From NCBI GenBank assembly GCA_903838415.1, contig CAILYI010000081.1, positions 1-64,000 of the forward strand: a stretch of DNA of 64,000 bases, in the 5' to 3' direction. Under the pieces are notes generated by a model. The model ran no database searches. It worked only from the letters and a program-made list of their open reading frames with translations, and had not been told where the DNA came from. This stretch comes from an uncultured Anaerolineae bacterium (GTDB taxonomy: Bacteria; Chloroflexota; Anaerolineae; Anaerolineales; Villigracilaceae). Position 1 is the first letter of the stretch, and every line of letters starts with the position of its first letter. Shown in pieces: positions 8,476 to 16,727 of this stretch. The position numbers and the translations under genes are program-made.

Positions 8476-9972
8476 ATGCTCAAACGCATCTTCATCTCCG
8501 CCGACCATGGCATGGCGGTCATCTACTTCCTGCAATCCGACCTCGTCCCGGCCCTGCTCGCCGCGGGCGTCGAAGTCATCCTGCTCACCGATGACGAAAT
8601 CAAAACCCAGCTCGAAGCCCGCTTTGGCCGACCTGGTCTGACCTTCGAAGGCCTGCGCATCGAAGACGCCAACCGCTACGCCAACACCGTCCAGCCGCGC
8701 TGGCAGTGGCTGCTTGGCTACCTGCGCCGTGTCGGCGGCTCGTGGCGCATCAACACCGAAGCCATGGACAGCCACATTTGGGAAGTCTGGGCCGAGAACG
8801 GCTGGAAATTCAGGTTGGGGATATGGATTCCGTCCGCGCTGGCGACTCTGGTGCTGCGCTCCAGCCGCGCCGCCCGCAAGGCATTGGTCAACGTCCAGAC
8901 AAAATACAACCCGCATCTGTATCACGATTTATTTGAGAAATACCAACCCGATCTGGTCATCGCCTCCACCCCCGGCTGGAGAATTGACCGTTATCTCCTG
9001 CGTGAAGCCGCCGAAAAAGACATCCCCACCATGACCGTCATCGTCGGCTGGGATAATTCATCCAGCTACAACGTTTCCGGCGCGCCGGTGCAGTGGGCCA
9101 CCTGCTGGTCGCAGCTGCAAAAGGACGAACTCGTCAACGGCTCCGACTGGGACCCAGAAAAAGTCCACATCGGTGGCATTCCATCCTACGACGGCTACCT
9201 GCGCCGCGAATGGCTAATGCCGCGCGACGAATATTTCAAACTCCACGGGCTGGATCCCAACCGCAAATTGATTTCCTACGCCAGCAGTTTTGTCCATTTT
9301 GCGCCAAATTTCCCCAACATCGAAGCCCTGGCGAAGCTGGTTTCGTCTGATTCCCTGTCCGAGCCATCCCAACTGCTGATTCGGCTGCATCCCAGCCACT
9401 TCCAGGACAAACCCAAGATTTTCGCCGACGAGCGCAAGCGCGCTTTCGAGCTGGAAAAGCAATATCCGCATGTGCATGTCGTCCAGCCGGTGCCGCTCGG
9501 TGGTTCGCTGGGCTACTACGGCGGCGAAGACATGCCCGAAAAGACCTCCATGCTGGCCTATTCCGACATCATGGTGACGGTTTACTCGACCATGCTGGTC
9601 GAATGCGCCGTCCACGGTACGCCGATGATCGCGGCCGTGCTCGACACTCCCGGCGGCTGGAACATTCCCGGCAAATTCTCGCTGGCGCTGAAAGACATCG
9701 GCAACTGGCCCACCCATCTGCGCTTCCGCCAGGCCAAAGCCGGGAGAATTGCCAGCGCCGAAGGTCAACTGCGCGAGGCGCTCAACGCCTACCTGCAAAA
9801 TCCCCAGCTCGATGCCGCTGAACGCCGCAAATTCGTCAGTGATGAAATCACCAACACTGATGGAACATCTGGTAAGAAAACGGCGGCGTTTATTTTGGAG
9901 GTACTGGAGAAAACGAACCGCAAAGGCCGCCACCCCCATTTGGGGGCAAGCGAACGCGAAGGAAAATCTTAA
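8476..9972 (+). CDS. GT-B-fold glycan transferase-like protein (CDP-glycerol/capsule type)
   Basis: This protein of 498 residues looks like a two-domain GT-B enzyme related to surface-carbohydrate and CDP-glycerol transferases. The N-terminal half begins MLKRIFISADHGMAV. The C-terminal half contains LISYASSFVHFAPNFP, RLHPSHFQDKPK and MVTVYSTMLVECAVHGTPMI, the last resembling the donor-binding region of this fold. The donor is unknown. AAAAGG lies upstream of the ATG. The final 20 or so codons (from NRKGRHPHLG onward) are encoded by a dyad repeat (9915-10004) that continues past the stop, so the native C-terminus was probably at about residue 478. Confidence 0.65.
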   Translation: MLKRIFISADHGMAVIYFLQSDLVPALLAAGVEVILLTDDEIKTQLEARFGRPGLTFEGLRIEDANRYANTVQPRWQWLLGYLRRVGGSWRINTEAMDSHIWEVWAENGWKFRLGIWIPSALATLVLRSSRAARKALVNVQTKYNPHLYHDLFEKYQPDLVIASTPGWRIDRYLLREAAEKDIPTMTVIVGWDNSSSYNVSGAPVQWATCWSQLQKDELVNGSDWDPEKVHIGGIPSYDGYLRREWLMPRDEYFKLHGLDPNRKLISYASSFVHFAPNFPNIEALAKLVSSDSLSEPSQLLIRLHPSHFQDKPKIFADERKRAFELEKQYPHVHVVQPVPLGGSLGYYGGEDMPEKTSMLAYSDIMVTVYSTMLVECAVHGTPMIAAVLDTPGGWNIPGKFSLALKDIGNWPTHLRFRQAKAGRIASAEGQLREALNAYLQNPQLDAAERRKFVSDEITNTDGTSGKKTAAFILEVLEKTNRKGRHPHLGASEREGKS

Positions 9973-10004
9973 AAACTTCACGCCCTTAGCGTGCTTCGCG
10001 GTTC
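9915..10004. repeat. Family C dyad repeat overlapping a gene's 3' end
   Basis: GAACCGC at 9915-9921 is matched by GCGGTTC at 9998-10004. Between them are words such as CGCGAAGG and CTTCACGCCCTTAGCG, plus a CCCCC/GGGGG mini-stem at 9933-9946. The left half is translated as the tail of the 8476 gene; the right half is noncoding and reaches the next gene. Confidence 0.5.
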
Positions 10005-10013
10005 AATTTTGCC

Positions 10014-10463
10014 ATGCTCAGAAAACACCCCATGTTCATCTACTATTTTTCCATCTCACTGGCGATACTCTCCAGCGCGCTTTACCATTTCAGCGCGAAA
10101 AGTACGTCGCCGAGCATTAACTTCGCCATTTCCCTGGTGGTGACTTACGCCGTGGCGCTGGGAATCACCATCGTCGCCGCCTTTTTCCTGCCCGCGCCGA
10201 ACGGCCTGTTCGCTGAACTGAAACAACTTAACTGGGCCAGTTTCCTGCTGGCGGTTGCCATCGTCGGCATTGAGTTTGGCTTTTTAATGGTTTACCGCTC
10301 CGGGTGGAATCTGGGAATCGCCGCAGTGCTGGTCAATGTCGTCGCTTCGCTGATCCTGCTCCCGGTGGCGATATTCCTTTTCAAAGATAAAATCTCCTGG
10401 GTCAACATCCTCGGCATTTTTGTTTGCCTGGCCGGGCTGGTGATGTTGAACTGGAAACGGTAA
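10014..10463 (+). CDS. Small EamA/DMT-type membrane transporter
   Basis: This small membrane protein has 149 residues and four to five hydrophobic helices. It ends with LFKDKISWVNILGIFVCLAGLVMLNWK, which is cut here only for description: the key part is KDKISWVNILG followed by a glycine-rich helix, the EamA hallmark. At one domain long it is about half a typical DMT transporter, so it would work as a dimer, as EmrE-type and ArnE/F-type proteins do. In a glycan locus a role in flipping a lipid-linked sugar, like ArnE/F, is possible but inferred. ATG 10032 is an alternative start. Confidence 0.7.
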   Translation: MLRKHPMFIYYFSISLAILSSALYHFSAKSTSPSINFAISLVVTYAVALGITIVAAFFLPAPNGLFAELKQLNWASFLLAVAIVGIEFGFLMVYRSGWNLGIAAVLVNVVASLILLPVAIFLFKDKISWVNILGIFVCLAGLVMLNWKR

Positions 10464-10492
10464 AATCAGCTTTGCGAATTCAGGAGAAATTG

Positions 10493-11524
10493 ATGGAAAT
10501 GCTCAACCGTCTCAAAGCCGCCACCCGCATCCTGCTAAAAGGCGAAGTCAAAGCCCGCAAGCGGACAGAAATCCCGGCCATTACTGCCGAGGAAGTGGCC
10601 GAGATCAAGCAGTTCTTCCCGCGTGAGAAGTTTTTCATCCTTGGGCATGCCCGCTCTGGCACCACCATCCTGATGCGCCTGGCGCGCCTGCATCCTGAAG
10701 TCCACTGCAATTACCAGGCGCACTTCTTCACCCGTGCGCCGATGCTCAAATCACTGGTCGATACGCCCGAAGCCGCCGACTGGCTCTCGCGCAAGTCCAA
10801 CCGCTGGAACCAGGGCCGCGACCTTTCGCCGCTGGTCATGCGCGCCGCCGCAGATTTCATCATGGAGCGCGACGCCGCCTGCCAAGGAAAGCGCATCGTC
10901 GGCGACAAAAGCCCCTCGTCCACCATCCACGGGCAGGTGGTGCGTGACATGCACGCCATTTACCCCGATGCGCGCGTCATCAACATCGTCCGCGACGGGC
11001 GCGACGTGCTCATCAGCGAGCGTTTCCGCAACTTTGTCGAAGACTCCAAATATCTCACCCCCGAAGACCGCCGCATCATCGTCGCGCTCAAAGTTGACCA
11101 GGCTCCATTTACCGATGGCCGCCGCTCCATTTTTACGGATAACTTCATCCGCCGCATTGCCAAACGCTGGGTGGATGATCTGACCGAAGTGGATAACGAA
11201 GCCCAACGTCTTTATGCGGGCTCCTACTTTCCCCTGCGCTACGAGGACTTGCTGGCCGACCCGTATCCGGTTATGCAAAAACTATGGGCCTTTCTCGGCG
11301 TCCAGGCCGACCCCGCCCTCGAAGCGGACATCAAAAACGAAATGGGCCAGAACCTCGACGAAGAATGGCAGGCCCGGCGCGCAGGCGATATCGCCAGCTT
11401 CCTGCCCAAAGGCAAAGCCGGAAACTGGCGCAACATGTTCACCGTCCACGACCGGCAAATCTTCAAAGAAATCGCTGGGGAGTTGTTGGTCAGGTGGGGT
11501 TATGAGAAGGATGGTAGTTGGTAG
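10493..11524 (+). CDS. PAPS-dependent sulfotransferase 1
   Basis: This sulfotransferase of 343 residues has the 5'-phosphosulfate loop GHARSGTT at residues 51-58. The 3'-phosphate motif (NIVRDGRDVLIS, with Arg at about 167) is followed by ERFRNF. A C-terminal RAGDIASFLPKGKAGNW segment matches the region that closes over PAPS. It should move sulfate from PAPS to a hydroxyl or amine of a glycan. ATG 10493 has AGGAG six bases upstream and is preferred over upstream in-frame codons that lie inside the transporter gene. The PAPS supply is plausible because a Sat-CysC gene lies at 14940. Two other sulfotransferases in the window form a separate subfamily. Confidence 0.85.
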   Translation: MEMLNRLKAATRILLKGEVKARKRTEIPAITAEEVAEIKQFFPREKFFILGHARSGTTILMRLARLHPEVHCNYQAHFFTRAPMLKSLVDTPEAADWLSRKSNRWNQGRDLSPLVMRAAADFIMERDAACQGKRIVGDKSPSSTIHGQVVRDMHAIYPDARVINIVRDGRDVLISERFRNFVEDSKYLTPEDRRIIVALKVDQAPFTDGRRSIFTDNFIRRIAKRWVDDLTEVDNEAQRLYAGSYFPLRYEDLLADPYPVMQKLWAFLGVQADPALEADIKNEMGQNLDEEWQARRAGDIASFLPKGKAGNWRNMFTVHDRQIFKEIAGELLVRWGYEKDGSW

Positions 11525-11562
11525 GTTAGTAAAGTGGTAGATTGGTAAGTTGGAAGGATGGT
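11516..11562. repeat. Family A repeat, G-rich half (left of four-helix-bundle gene)
   Basis: Tandem words of about eight bases (GTTGGTAG, GTTAGTAAAG, TGGTAGAT, TGGTAAGT) run from the last codons of sulfotransferase 1 to just before the next gene. The repeat itself supplies the TAG stop of the sulfotransferase. Its complementary C-rich half lies on the far side of the four-helix-bundle gene at 11980-12088. Confidence 0.65.
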
Positions 11563-11565
11563 GGT

Positions 11566-12093
11566 ATGACTGAAAAAGGGATGAATGGGTTTGAAGACTT
11601 GGAGTGTTACCAGTTGGGCAAACAGGTTTTTCGGGAAGCCTATCGCGTGTCATCTCTATTGCCACCAGAAGAAAAATACAATCTTGCCGATCAAATGCGC
11701 CGGGCAGCTACCAGTATTTTGCTGAATATCGCCGAAGGTTACGGCCGTTATCATTATTCGGATTGTCTGCGGTTTTATTACATCGCGCGAGGTTCCATCG
11801 ACGAGGTATTAAGCGCCTTTATCGCCTGTGATGAGTTGCGATACGCTATAAACGAGATCGCCACACAACGGGAACTATGTCACAGCGCCCTGCGCTCCCT
11901 TAACGGTTACATCCGCTATGTTCGTGGGTTGCAACAAGGCAAACAAGAATACGGAGAGCGCTCCATCAAAGAAGATTCCCCAATTTACCAACTAACAAAT
12001 ATACCAAATTCCCAAGTTACCAACACCCCCGATACCAACATCCCAATTTCCCAATCTACCAACATCCCAACATCCCAGGATACCACCCCATGA
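11566..12093 (+). CDS. Four-helix-bundle (S23/IVS-type) protein with repeat-derived tail
   Basis: This protein of 175 residues belongs to the four-helix-bundle family first seen in intervening sequences of 23S rRNA genes and structurally related to Avd of diversity-generating retroelements. Signature parts are FEDLECYQLGKQVF, ADQMRRAATSILLNIAEGYG and RGSIDEVLSAFIACDEL. The family domain ends near residue 130. The last 40 or so residues (from PIYQLTNIPNSQ onward) are encoded by the family A repeat and are rich in Thr, Pro, Ile, Asn and Ser. ATG 11566 has GGAAGGA upstream. The gene sits between two halves of an inverted repeat and interrupts a glycan gene series. Its biological role is unknown in this family. 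Confidence 0.8.
   Translation: MTEKGMNGFEDLECYQLGKQVFREAYRVSSLLPPEEKYNLADQMRRAATSILLNIAEGYGRYHYSDCLRFYYIARGSIDEVLSAFIACDELRYAINEIATQRELCHSALRSLNGYIRYVRGLQQGKQEYGERSIKEDSPIYQLTNIPNSQVTNTPDTNIPISQSTNIPTSQDTTP
11980..12088. repeat. Family A repeat, C-rich half (right of four-helix-bundle gene)
   Basis: Words such as CCCAATTTACCAACT, CCCAAGTTACCAAC, CCCAATTTCCC and AATCTACCAACATCCC run to the base before the next ATG. They are complementary to the G-rich words at 11516-11562. This stretch is translated as the tail of the four-helix-bundle protein and leaves no Shine-Dalgarno sequence before the gene at 12090. Confidence 0.65.
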
Positions 12094-13124
12094 AAACACT
12101 CATTGCTGGCCTCGGCTCCATCGGACGCCGACACTTTCGAAATCTCGTCGCCTTGGGCGAAAAGGATATTGTGCTCTACCGCACCCACAAGGCGACTCTG
12201 CCCGATGATGAATTGGCGGGTTACCCCGTTGAAACGGATTTTGTCGAGGCGTTGAAAAAGCATAAACCGGATGCCGTCATCGTCGGCAATCCAACCTCCG
12301 CACATCTGGATGTCGCCATCCCGGCGGCGGAATCGGGCTGCGCCATTTTGCTGGAAAAACCCATTTCCCATTCCGTGGATCGCTTGGATGAGTTGCAGGC
12401 CGCTATCCAGAAAAGCGGAGCGAAAGTGATGGTTGCCTTCCAGTTCCGCTTTCACCCCGGGCTGATTCGCGCCAGGCAATTGATATCGAGCGGCGAAATT
12501 GGACGCATCATCTCAGCCCATGTGCATTTTGGCGAATATCTGCCCGCCTGGCATCCCTGGGAAGATTATCGCCTGGGCTACGCGGCGCGCGCTGATCTGG
12601 GCGGCGGCGTGGTGCTGACTCAATGTCACTCGCTGGATTATTTACCCTGGCTGGTGGGTAAAGTCGAATCAGCCTGGGGCTTGACCGCCAAACTGAGCGA
12701 CCTCGAAGTGGACGTGGAAGATACCGCTGAAATTGGCCTGCGTTTTGTGAGCGGAGCGCTGGGAAACCTGCACCTGGACTTTAATCAACAACCCCCGGCG
12801 CATCGTTTCGAAATCATCGGCACCAAGGGTTCTTTGAAATGGGATCTTTCAGATGGCGCGACGCGCATTTACCGGGCCTCGCCCGAGTCCCTCGCCACCT
12901 CCACCGGGATGGGCATCAAGGCTGGCGGTGAATGGGAAACCTTCCCGCTGCCCGCAGAATGGGAACGCAACGTCATGTTCCTCGACCAGATGAAATACTT
13001 CGTCTCGATGGTGCGTGGAGAAGTGGAAACATCCTGTCCCCTCGAAGACGGCGTGGCTGTGATGAAACTGATCGCGGCTGTCCACGAATCTCAGCGCACC
13101 GGGCAATTGGTTTCCTTGAGATAA
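12090..13124 (+). CDS. Gfo/Idh/MocA-family oxidoreductase
   Basis: This NAD(P)-dependent sugar dehydrogenase has 344 residues. The Rossmann start MKTLIAGLGSIGRRH carries the GxGxxGxxH pattern. The EKP motif (LLEKPISHS) comes next, followed by the substrate domain with GGGVVLTQCHSLDYLPW, which holds the usual catalytic-type His and Asp. Family members oxidise or epimerise sugars, often UDP-linked or inositol-type. Here it probably prepares a sugar for the glycan. The ATG overlaps the TGA of the four-helix-bundle gene. No ribosome binding site is visible because the upstream bases are repeat, so coupled translation is likely. Confidence 0.8.
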   Translation: MKTLIAGLGSIGRRHFRNLVALGEKDIVLYRTHKATLPDDELAGYPVETDFVEALKKHKPDAVIVGNPTSAHLDVAIPAAESGCAILLEKPISHSVDRLDELQAAIQKSGAKVMVAFQFRFHPGLIRARQLISSGEIGRIISAHVHFGEYLPAWHPWEDYRLGYAARADLGGGVVLTQCHSLDYLPWLVGKVESAWGLTAKLSDLEVDVEDTAEIGLRFVSGALGNLHLDFNQQPPAHRFEIIGTKGSLKWDLSDGATRIYRASPESLATSTGMGIKAGGEWETFPLPAEWERNVMFLDQMKYFVSMVRGEVETSCPLEDGVAVMKLIAAVHESQRTGQLVSLR

Positions 13125-13156
13125 AAGCTTGCCATAAAAGCCCCCCAAGCACGTTA

Positions 13157-13204
13157 AAACAAAAGTTGGGACAAGAATCCATATTCTTGTCCCAACTTTT
13201 GTTT
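13157..13204. terminator. Bidirectional terminator, 22-bp perfect stem
   Basis: A perfect 22-bp inverted repeat (13157-13178 and 13183-13204) encloses the loop CCAT. The stem core is GTTGGGACAAGAAT, with A-rich and T-rich outer ends that give a U-tract in both directions. It lies between convergent genes. Confidence 0.9.
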
Positions 13205-13209
13205 CTGGA

Positions 13210-14803
13210 CTACTTCACCACATCCCACACAACCATTGGCGAACCCTTGCGCGCCAAAAACGCCATGTCGTCCAGCCTGACTTCGACGTAATCCTTGAGA
13301 AACGGCTCGGCGCTTTTAAAATCGCCTTCCCAGAGCTGCACAATCACGTCCGGCTGCAGTTTGCCGATCGAATAGGCATAATCCCACTTCATGTGACCGG
13401 GACGCACATCCGCAATGCCCGCCAGGCTAACCGGCGCCTTGATTGGCTCGCGCGCGATGACCTTGTCCGCTTTGCCGAGCAGATCGATGAAATAGCGATC
13501 CGGCAGGAAGTATGCCTCGCTGCCCGCCGCCGTCACCGCGATTTTCGCGCCGGGCCGGGTCAATTTCCCCAGTGCCAGCGCCGTATCGACATATTTTCCG
13601 TTTGCATCGACGTAAACCGGTTTGAGTCTTAACATCCAACGATCGATCGACTTGTACTCTCCCAGCAGGAAATTGACATTCCACAGGCTGAACGCGACCA
13701 GGATCAACGCGACGAGATTTGACGTCGCGCGACTCCATCCCCCCGTCAGCCGTAATTCCATTTCGACGGCTCTTCTTAGGCTGGACAGCGTCACGCCAAA
13801 AAGCGTGAACCAAAGCGGCAGTGCCGTGCAGATAAAGCGATTGGCGCCACCTTTATGTTCCCAGGCATCCCCGCCGACGTAGGTGCTGTAAGCGACCTGC
13901 CCGGCGAACAGCAGCGCCAAAAGCGTCACGCTTTTATCGCGGCGGAAGATGAAAACCGCCAGCGGCAGCAGGAAGACCACCCAGTTTGACTGCCAGGCCA
14001 GCTCGAACAGCACCCACAGTCCGCGCGCAATGCGGATGGCGCTGGAGAGGTTCGTCATTTTGAGATAATACGTATTTGGCAGCAAATCCCCGTAATACCA
14101 CAAGCGGACGAGTTCCTGTGCGCCGAGGCAGCCGACCAGCATTCCCAGCCCCCAAAACAAATGCTGGCGGCGCCTGGGGCGATCTGTCAGCAACTCAAAC
14201 CCGAGCATCAGCACAAACGGAATGGCCAGATCCACGCGAACGAGAGTCCCAATTCCCAGCAGCAGATAAAGCCACGGGATCCAGCGAGAAAGGTTACGGG
14301 TTAGCGCAATCCAGGCTGAAAGCGTCAGAATCAGCGCCAGCAGGCTGACTTCCATCCCCAGCAATCCCCAAATATCCAGCGGACCATAAAAAGCGGTCAT
14401 CACCAAACGCCGCGAACAGCGCCAGCGTGTCATCCGTCAGGTGTTTGACGATTTTATAGACGAAAACGAGATTGAGCCCGAGCAAAACCGCCCCGGTGAC
14501 CTGAATTGCCAAGCTGATTTTGGATGCGGCGATGGGCAGCAGATGCCAGAACGCCATGTAAAGCATCCAGAGTGGGTTGGTGTAGCCTTCCAGGTATTCG
14601 CCGACGTTCCAGACCGCGCCATTGCCGTGTGCCAGGTTCCAGGCGTAGCGCATGGAAACCATGGCATCGTCAAAAAGCACATAGTAGCGCTGACCGTCTG
14701 CCATGAAACTGGTGGCACGAATATAACCTGCCGCATACCATCCAAAAGCTGCCAGAATGGTAATCAACAAGATCGGGTTTTTATAGCGCCAGAGAAGTTT
14801 CAT
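13210..14803 (-). pseudogene. Frameshifted GT-C (GT39-like) glycosyltransferase
   Basis: Two minus-strand frames together encode one GT-C protein of about 530 residues. The N-terminal part starts at ATG 14803 (MKLLWRYKNPILL) and contains YYVLFDDAMVSMRYAWNLAHG, the acidic first-loop motif, then GYTNPLWMLYM. At a TTT run (AAA at 14405-14407 on the plus strand) the frame breaks. Removing one T joins LALFAA to LVMTAFYGPLDIWGLLGMEV, which restores the GMEx motif usual in this position. The second frame continues through more membrane helices and a soluble C-terminus to the stop at 13210. It may be a true pseudogene, a phase-variable gene or a sequencing error in a short homopolymer. Confidence 0.75.
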
Positions 14804-14880
14804 TAGGGTGCCCACTTTGTATTATTATAAACTCGAGCAGCCAAAAATAGGTGAATCGGCAGAATGAAGTTTGTCAACCC

Positions 14881-14889
14881 TGATATAAT
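14881..14889 (+). promoter_or_regulatory. Extended -10 promoter for sat-cysC
   Basis: TGATATAAT matches an extended -10 element (TG-N-TATAAT) 51 bases before the ATG at 14940. No good -35 is seen at the proper distance, as is common with extended -10 promoters. Confidence 0.5.
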
Positions 14890-14939
14890 TGCGCTTTGTC
14901 AAAATTCAACAACTGAATATTACCCAAGGAGAACGTAGT

Positions 14940-16664
14940 ATGTCGAAAGCAAATCTGATCGCCCCTTACGGCGGTAAACTCGTCAACCTGGTGGTCGAAG
15001 GCAAGGAGCGTGAAGAACTGCTCGCCAAAGCCGCAAAATTGCAGTCCATCAAAATTACCATGCGCGCTTTATGCGACCTGGAATTGCTGGCTACCGGTGG
15101 CTTTTCGCCCCTGACTACTTTCATGGGCAAAGCCGACTATGAAAGCGTTTTACACAAGATGCGCCTGGCGGATGGCACGCTCTGGCCGCTGCCCATCACC
15201 CTGACGGTTGATCCCAAGGAACTGCCGACTGTTGGCGATGATATTGCCCTGCGCAATGCCAATTTTGACCTGATTGCCATCATGACTCTCGATGAAGTCT
15301 ATCACTGGGACGCTGAGACCGAAGCTGCGCTGGCCTACGGTACAACCGATTCGAAGCACCCGATGGTTTCAGAAATGAGCCGCTGGGGCAAGGTCTGCAT
15401 CAGCGGCCCGCTCAAAGTGCTCAATCTGCCGAAATACTATGATTTCGTGGATTTACGCCAAACACCAGCCCAGGTGCGTGGTCTGCTCGAAGAAATGGGC
15501 AACGACAATGTGGTTGCCTTCCAGACCCGTAACCCACTGCACCGTATCCACGAAGAACTGACCAAACGCGCTGCGGCCGCCGTCAAAGGCTCGCTGATTG
15601 TCCATCCTGTGGTCGGCATGACCAAGCCCGGCGACGTCGATCACTACACTCGCACCCGCACCTACAAGGCGCTGGTGGAAAATTACTATAGCAAAGAAGA
15701 TACGCTGCTCAGCCTGCTGCCGCTCGCGATGCGCATGGCCGGCCCCAAGGAAGCTGTTCTCCACGCCATCATCCGCCGTAATCATGGCGCGAATCACTTT
15801 ATCGTCGGCCGCGACCATGCCGGTCCAGGCAACGACAGCACCGGCAAGCCCTTCTATGGCCCCTACGATGCTCAGACAGTGATGACCGAACACGAAGCTG
15901 AACTCGGCGTCAAAATGGTACCGTTCGAAATGCTGGTCTACCTGCCAGACGAAGATCGTTACGTGGAAGAAAAAGATGTCCCGAAGGGCGCCAAGACCCT
16001 CAACATCTCTGGCACCCAGGTCCGTGATGACTATCTCGCCAAGGGCAAACTGCTCCCCGACTGGTTCACACGTCCCGAAACTGCTGAAATTTTGCGCCAA
16101 TCTTATCCGCCGCGCCACAAACAGGGCTTTTGCCTGTGGTTCACCGGTCTGAGCGGATCTGGCAAAAGCGCCACCACCCAGATTCTGACCGAACTGCTGC
16201 TTGAGCACGGCCGAGAATCGACCGTCCTGGATGGGGACGTTGTCCGCACGCATTTGAGCAAAGGTCTTGGCTTCAGCAAGGAAGACCGCGATACCAACAT
16301 CATCCGTATCGGTTTTGTGGCTGGTGAAATCGCCCGCCACGGCGGCTCGGTGGTGTGCGCCGCCATCAGTCCCTACCGTGCGGCCCGCGAAGAAGCCCGA
16401 AAATTTGTCGGTGAAAACTTCATCGAAATTTATATGGATACTCCCGTCGAAGTTTGCGAACAGCGCGACGTGAAAGGCCTGTACGCCAAAGCCCGCCAGG
16501 CGCTGGTGGATGGCAAGCCGATGGGCTTTACCGGCGTCGATGACCCGTACGAACCCCCGGTTTCCCCCGAAATCACCCTGCAAGGCTCAGGCGTCACCCC
16601 TGAAGAGAACGCCCGCACGGTCGTCTCTTATCTCGTCAAACAAGGCTATTTGCTGAACGAATAA
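14940..16664 (+). CDS. sat-cysC: Bifunctional ATP sulfurylase / APS kinase (PAPS synthase)
   Basis: This fusion protein of 574 residues makes PAPS from sulfate and two ATP. The N-terminal ATP sulfurylase carries QTRNPLHRIHE (residues 195-205, with both catalytic His), HPVVGMTKPGDVDHYTR and VGRDHAGPG. The C-terminal APS kinase starts near residue 390 with an intact P-loop GLSGSGKS (403-410). It continues with LDGDVVRTHLSKGLGFS and AISPYRAAREEAR, so it should be active, unlike the kinase-like domain of fungal sulfurylases. ATG 14940 has AAGGAG eight bases upstream. With three sulfotransferases nearby and no reductase genes, sulfation of glycans is the likely purpose. Confidence 0.95.
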   Translation: MSKANLIAPYGGKLVNLVVEGKEREELLAKAAKLQSIKITMRALCDLELLATGGFSPLTTFMGKADYESVLHKMRLADGTLWPLPITLTVDPKELPTVGDDIALRNANFDLIAIMTLDEVYHWDAETEAALAYGTTDSKHPMVSEMSRWGKVCISGPLKVLNLPKYYDFVDLRQTPAQVRGLLEEMGNDNVVAFQTRNPLHRIHEELTKRAAAAVKGSLIVHPVVGMTKPGDVDHYTRTRTYKALVENYYSKEDTLLSLLPLAMRMAGPKEAVLHAIIRRNHGANHFIVGRDHAGPGNDSTGKPFYGPYDAQTVMTEHEAELGVKMVPFEMLVYLPDEDRYVEEKDVPKGAKTLNISGTQVRDDYLAKGKLLPDWFTRPETAEILRQSYPPRHKQGFCLWFTGLSGSGKSATTQILTELLLEHGRESTVLDGDVVRTHLSKGLGFSKEDRDTNIIRIGFVAGEIARHGGSVVCAAISPYRAAREEARKFVGENFIEIYMDTPVEVCEQRDVKGLYAKARQALVDGKPMGFTGVDDPYEPPVSPEITLQGSGVTPEENARTVVSYLVKQGYLLNE

Positions 16665-16673
16665 AAATAACCG

Positions 16674-16716
16674 AATCCCGGTATTCTCTTTCAACAAGGA
16701 AGAGAATACCGGGATT
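16674..16716. terminator. Stem-loop after sat-cysC
   Basis: A perfect 17-bp stem (16674-16690 and 16700-16716) with a nine-base loop follows the sat-cysC stop. There is no strong U-tract on the plus strand, so it may be a weak terminator or an mRNA-stabilising hairpin. Confidence 0.6.
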
Positions 16717-16727
16717 GTGCAAATATC

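Noticed and set aside
8279-8476. Minus-strand frame of 65 codons in the spacer
   Set aside because: It runs through the family D hairpins, which explain the open frame; no ribosome binding site.
9214-9981. Minus-strand open frame (255 codons) opposite the 8476 gene
   Set aside because: Gly/Gln/His-rich and without motifs; antisense shadow.
11566-12093. Diversity-generating retroelement
   Set aside because: The four-helix-bundle protein is Avd-like, but no reverse transcriptase and no template/variable repeat pair lies in the window.
15453-16583. Long minus-strand open frame (376 codons) opposite sat-cysC
   Set aside because: It is antisense to a gene with complete catalytic motifs. Its translation has no recognisable domain, and it reflects high GC codon bias.
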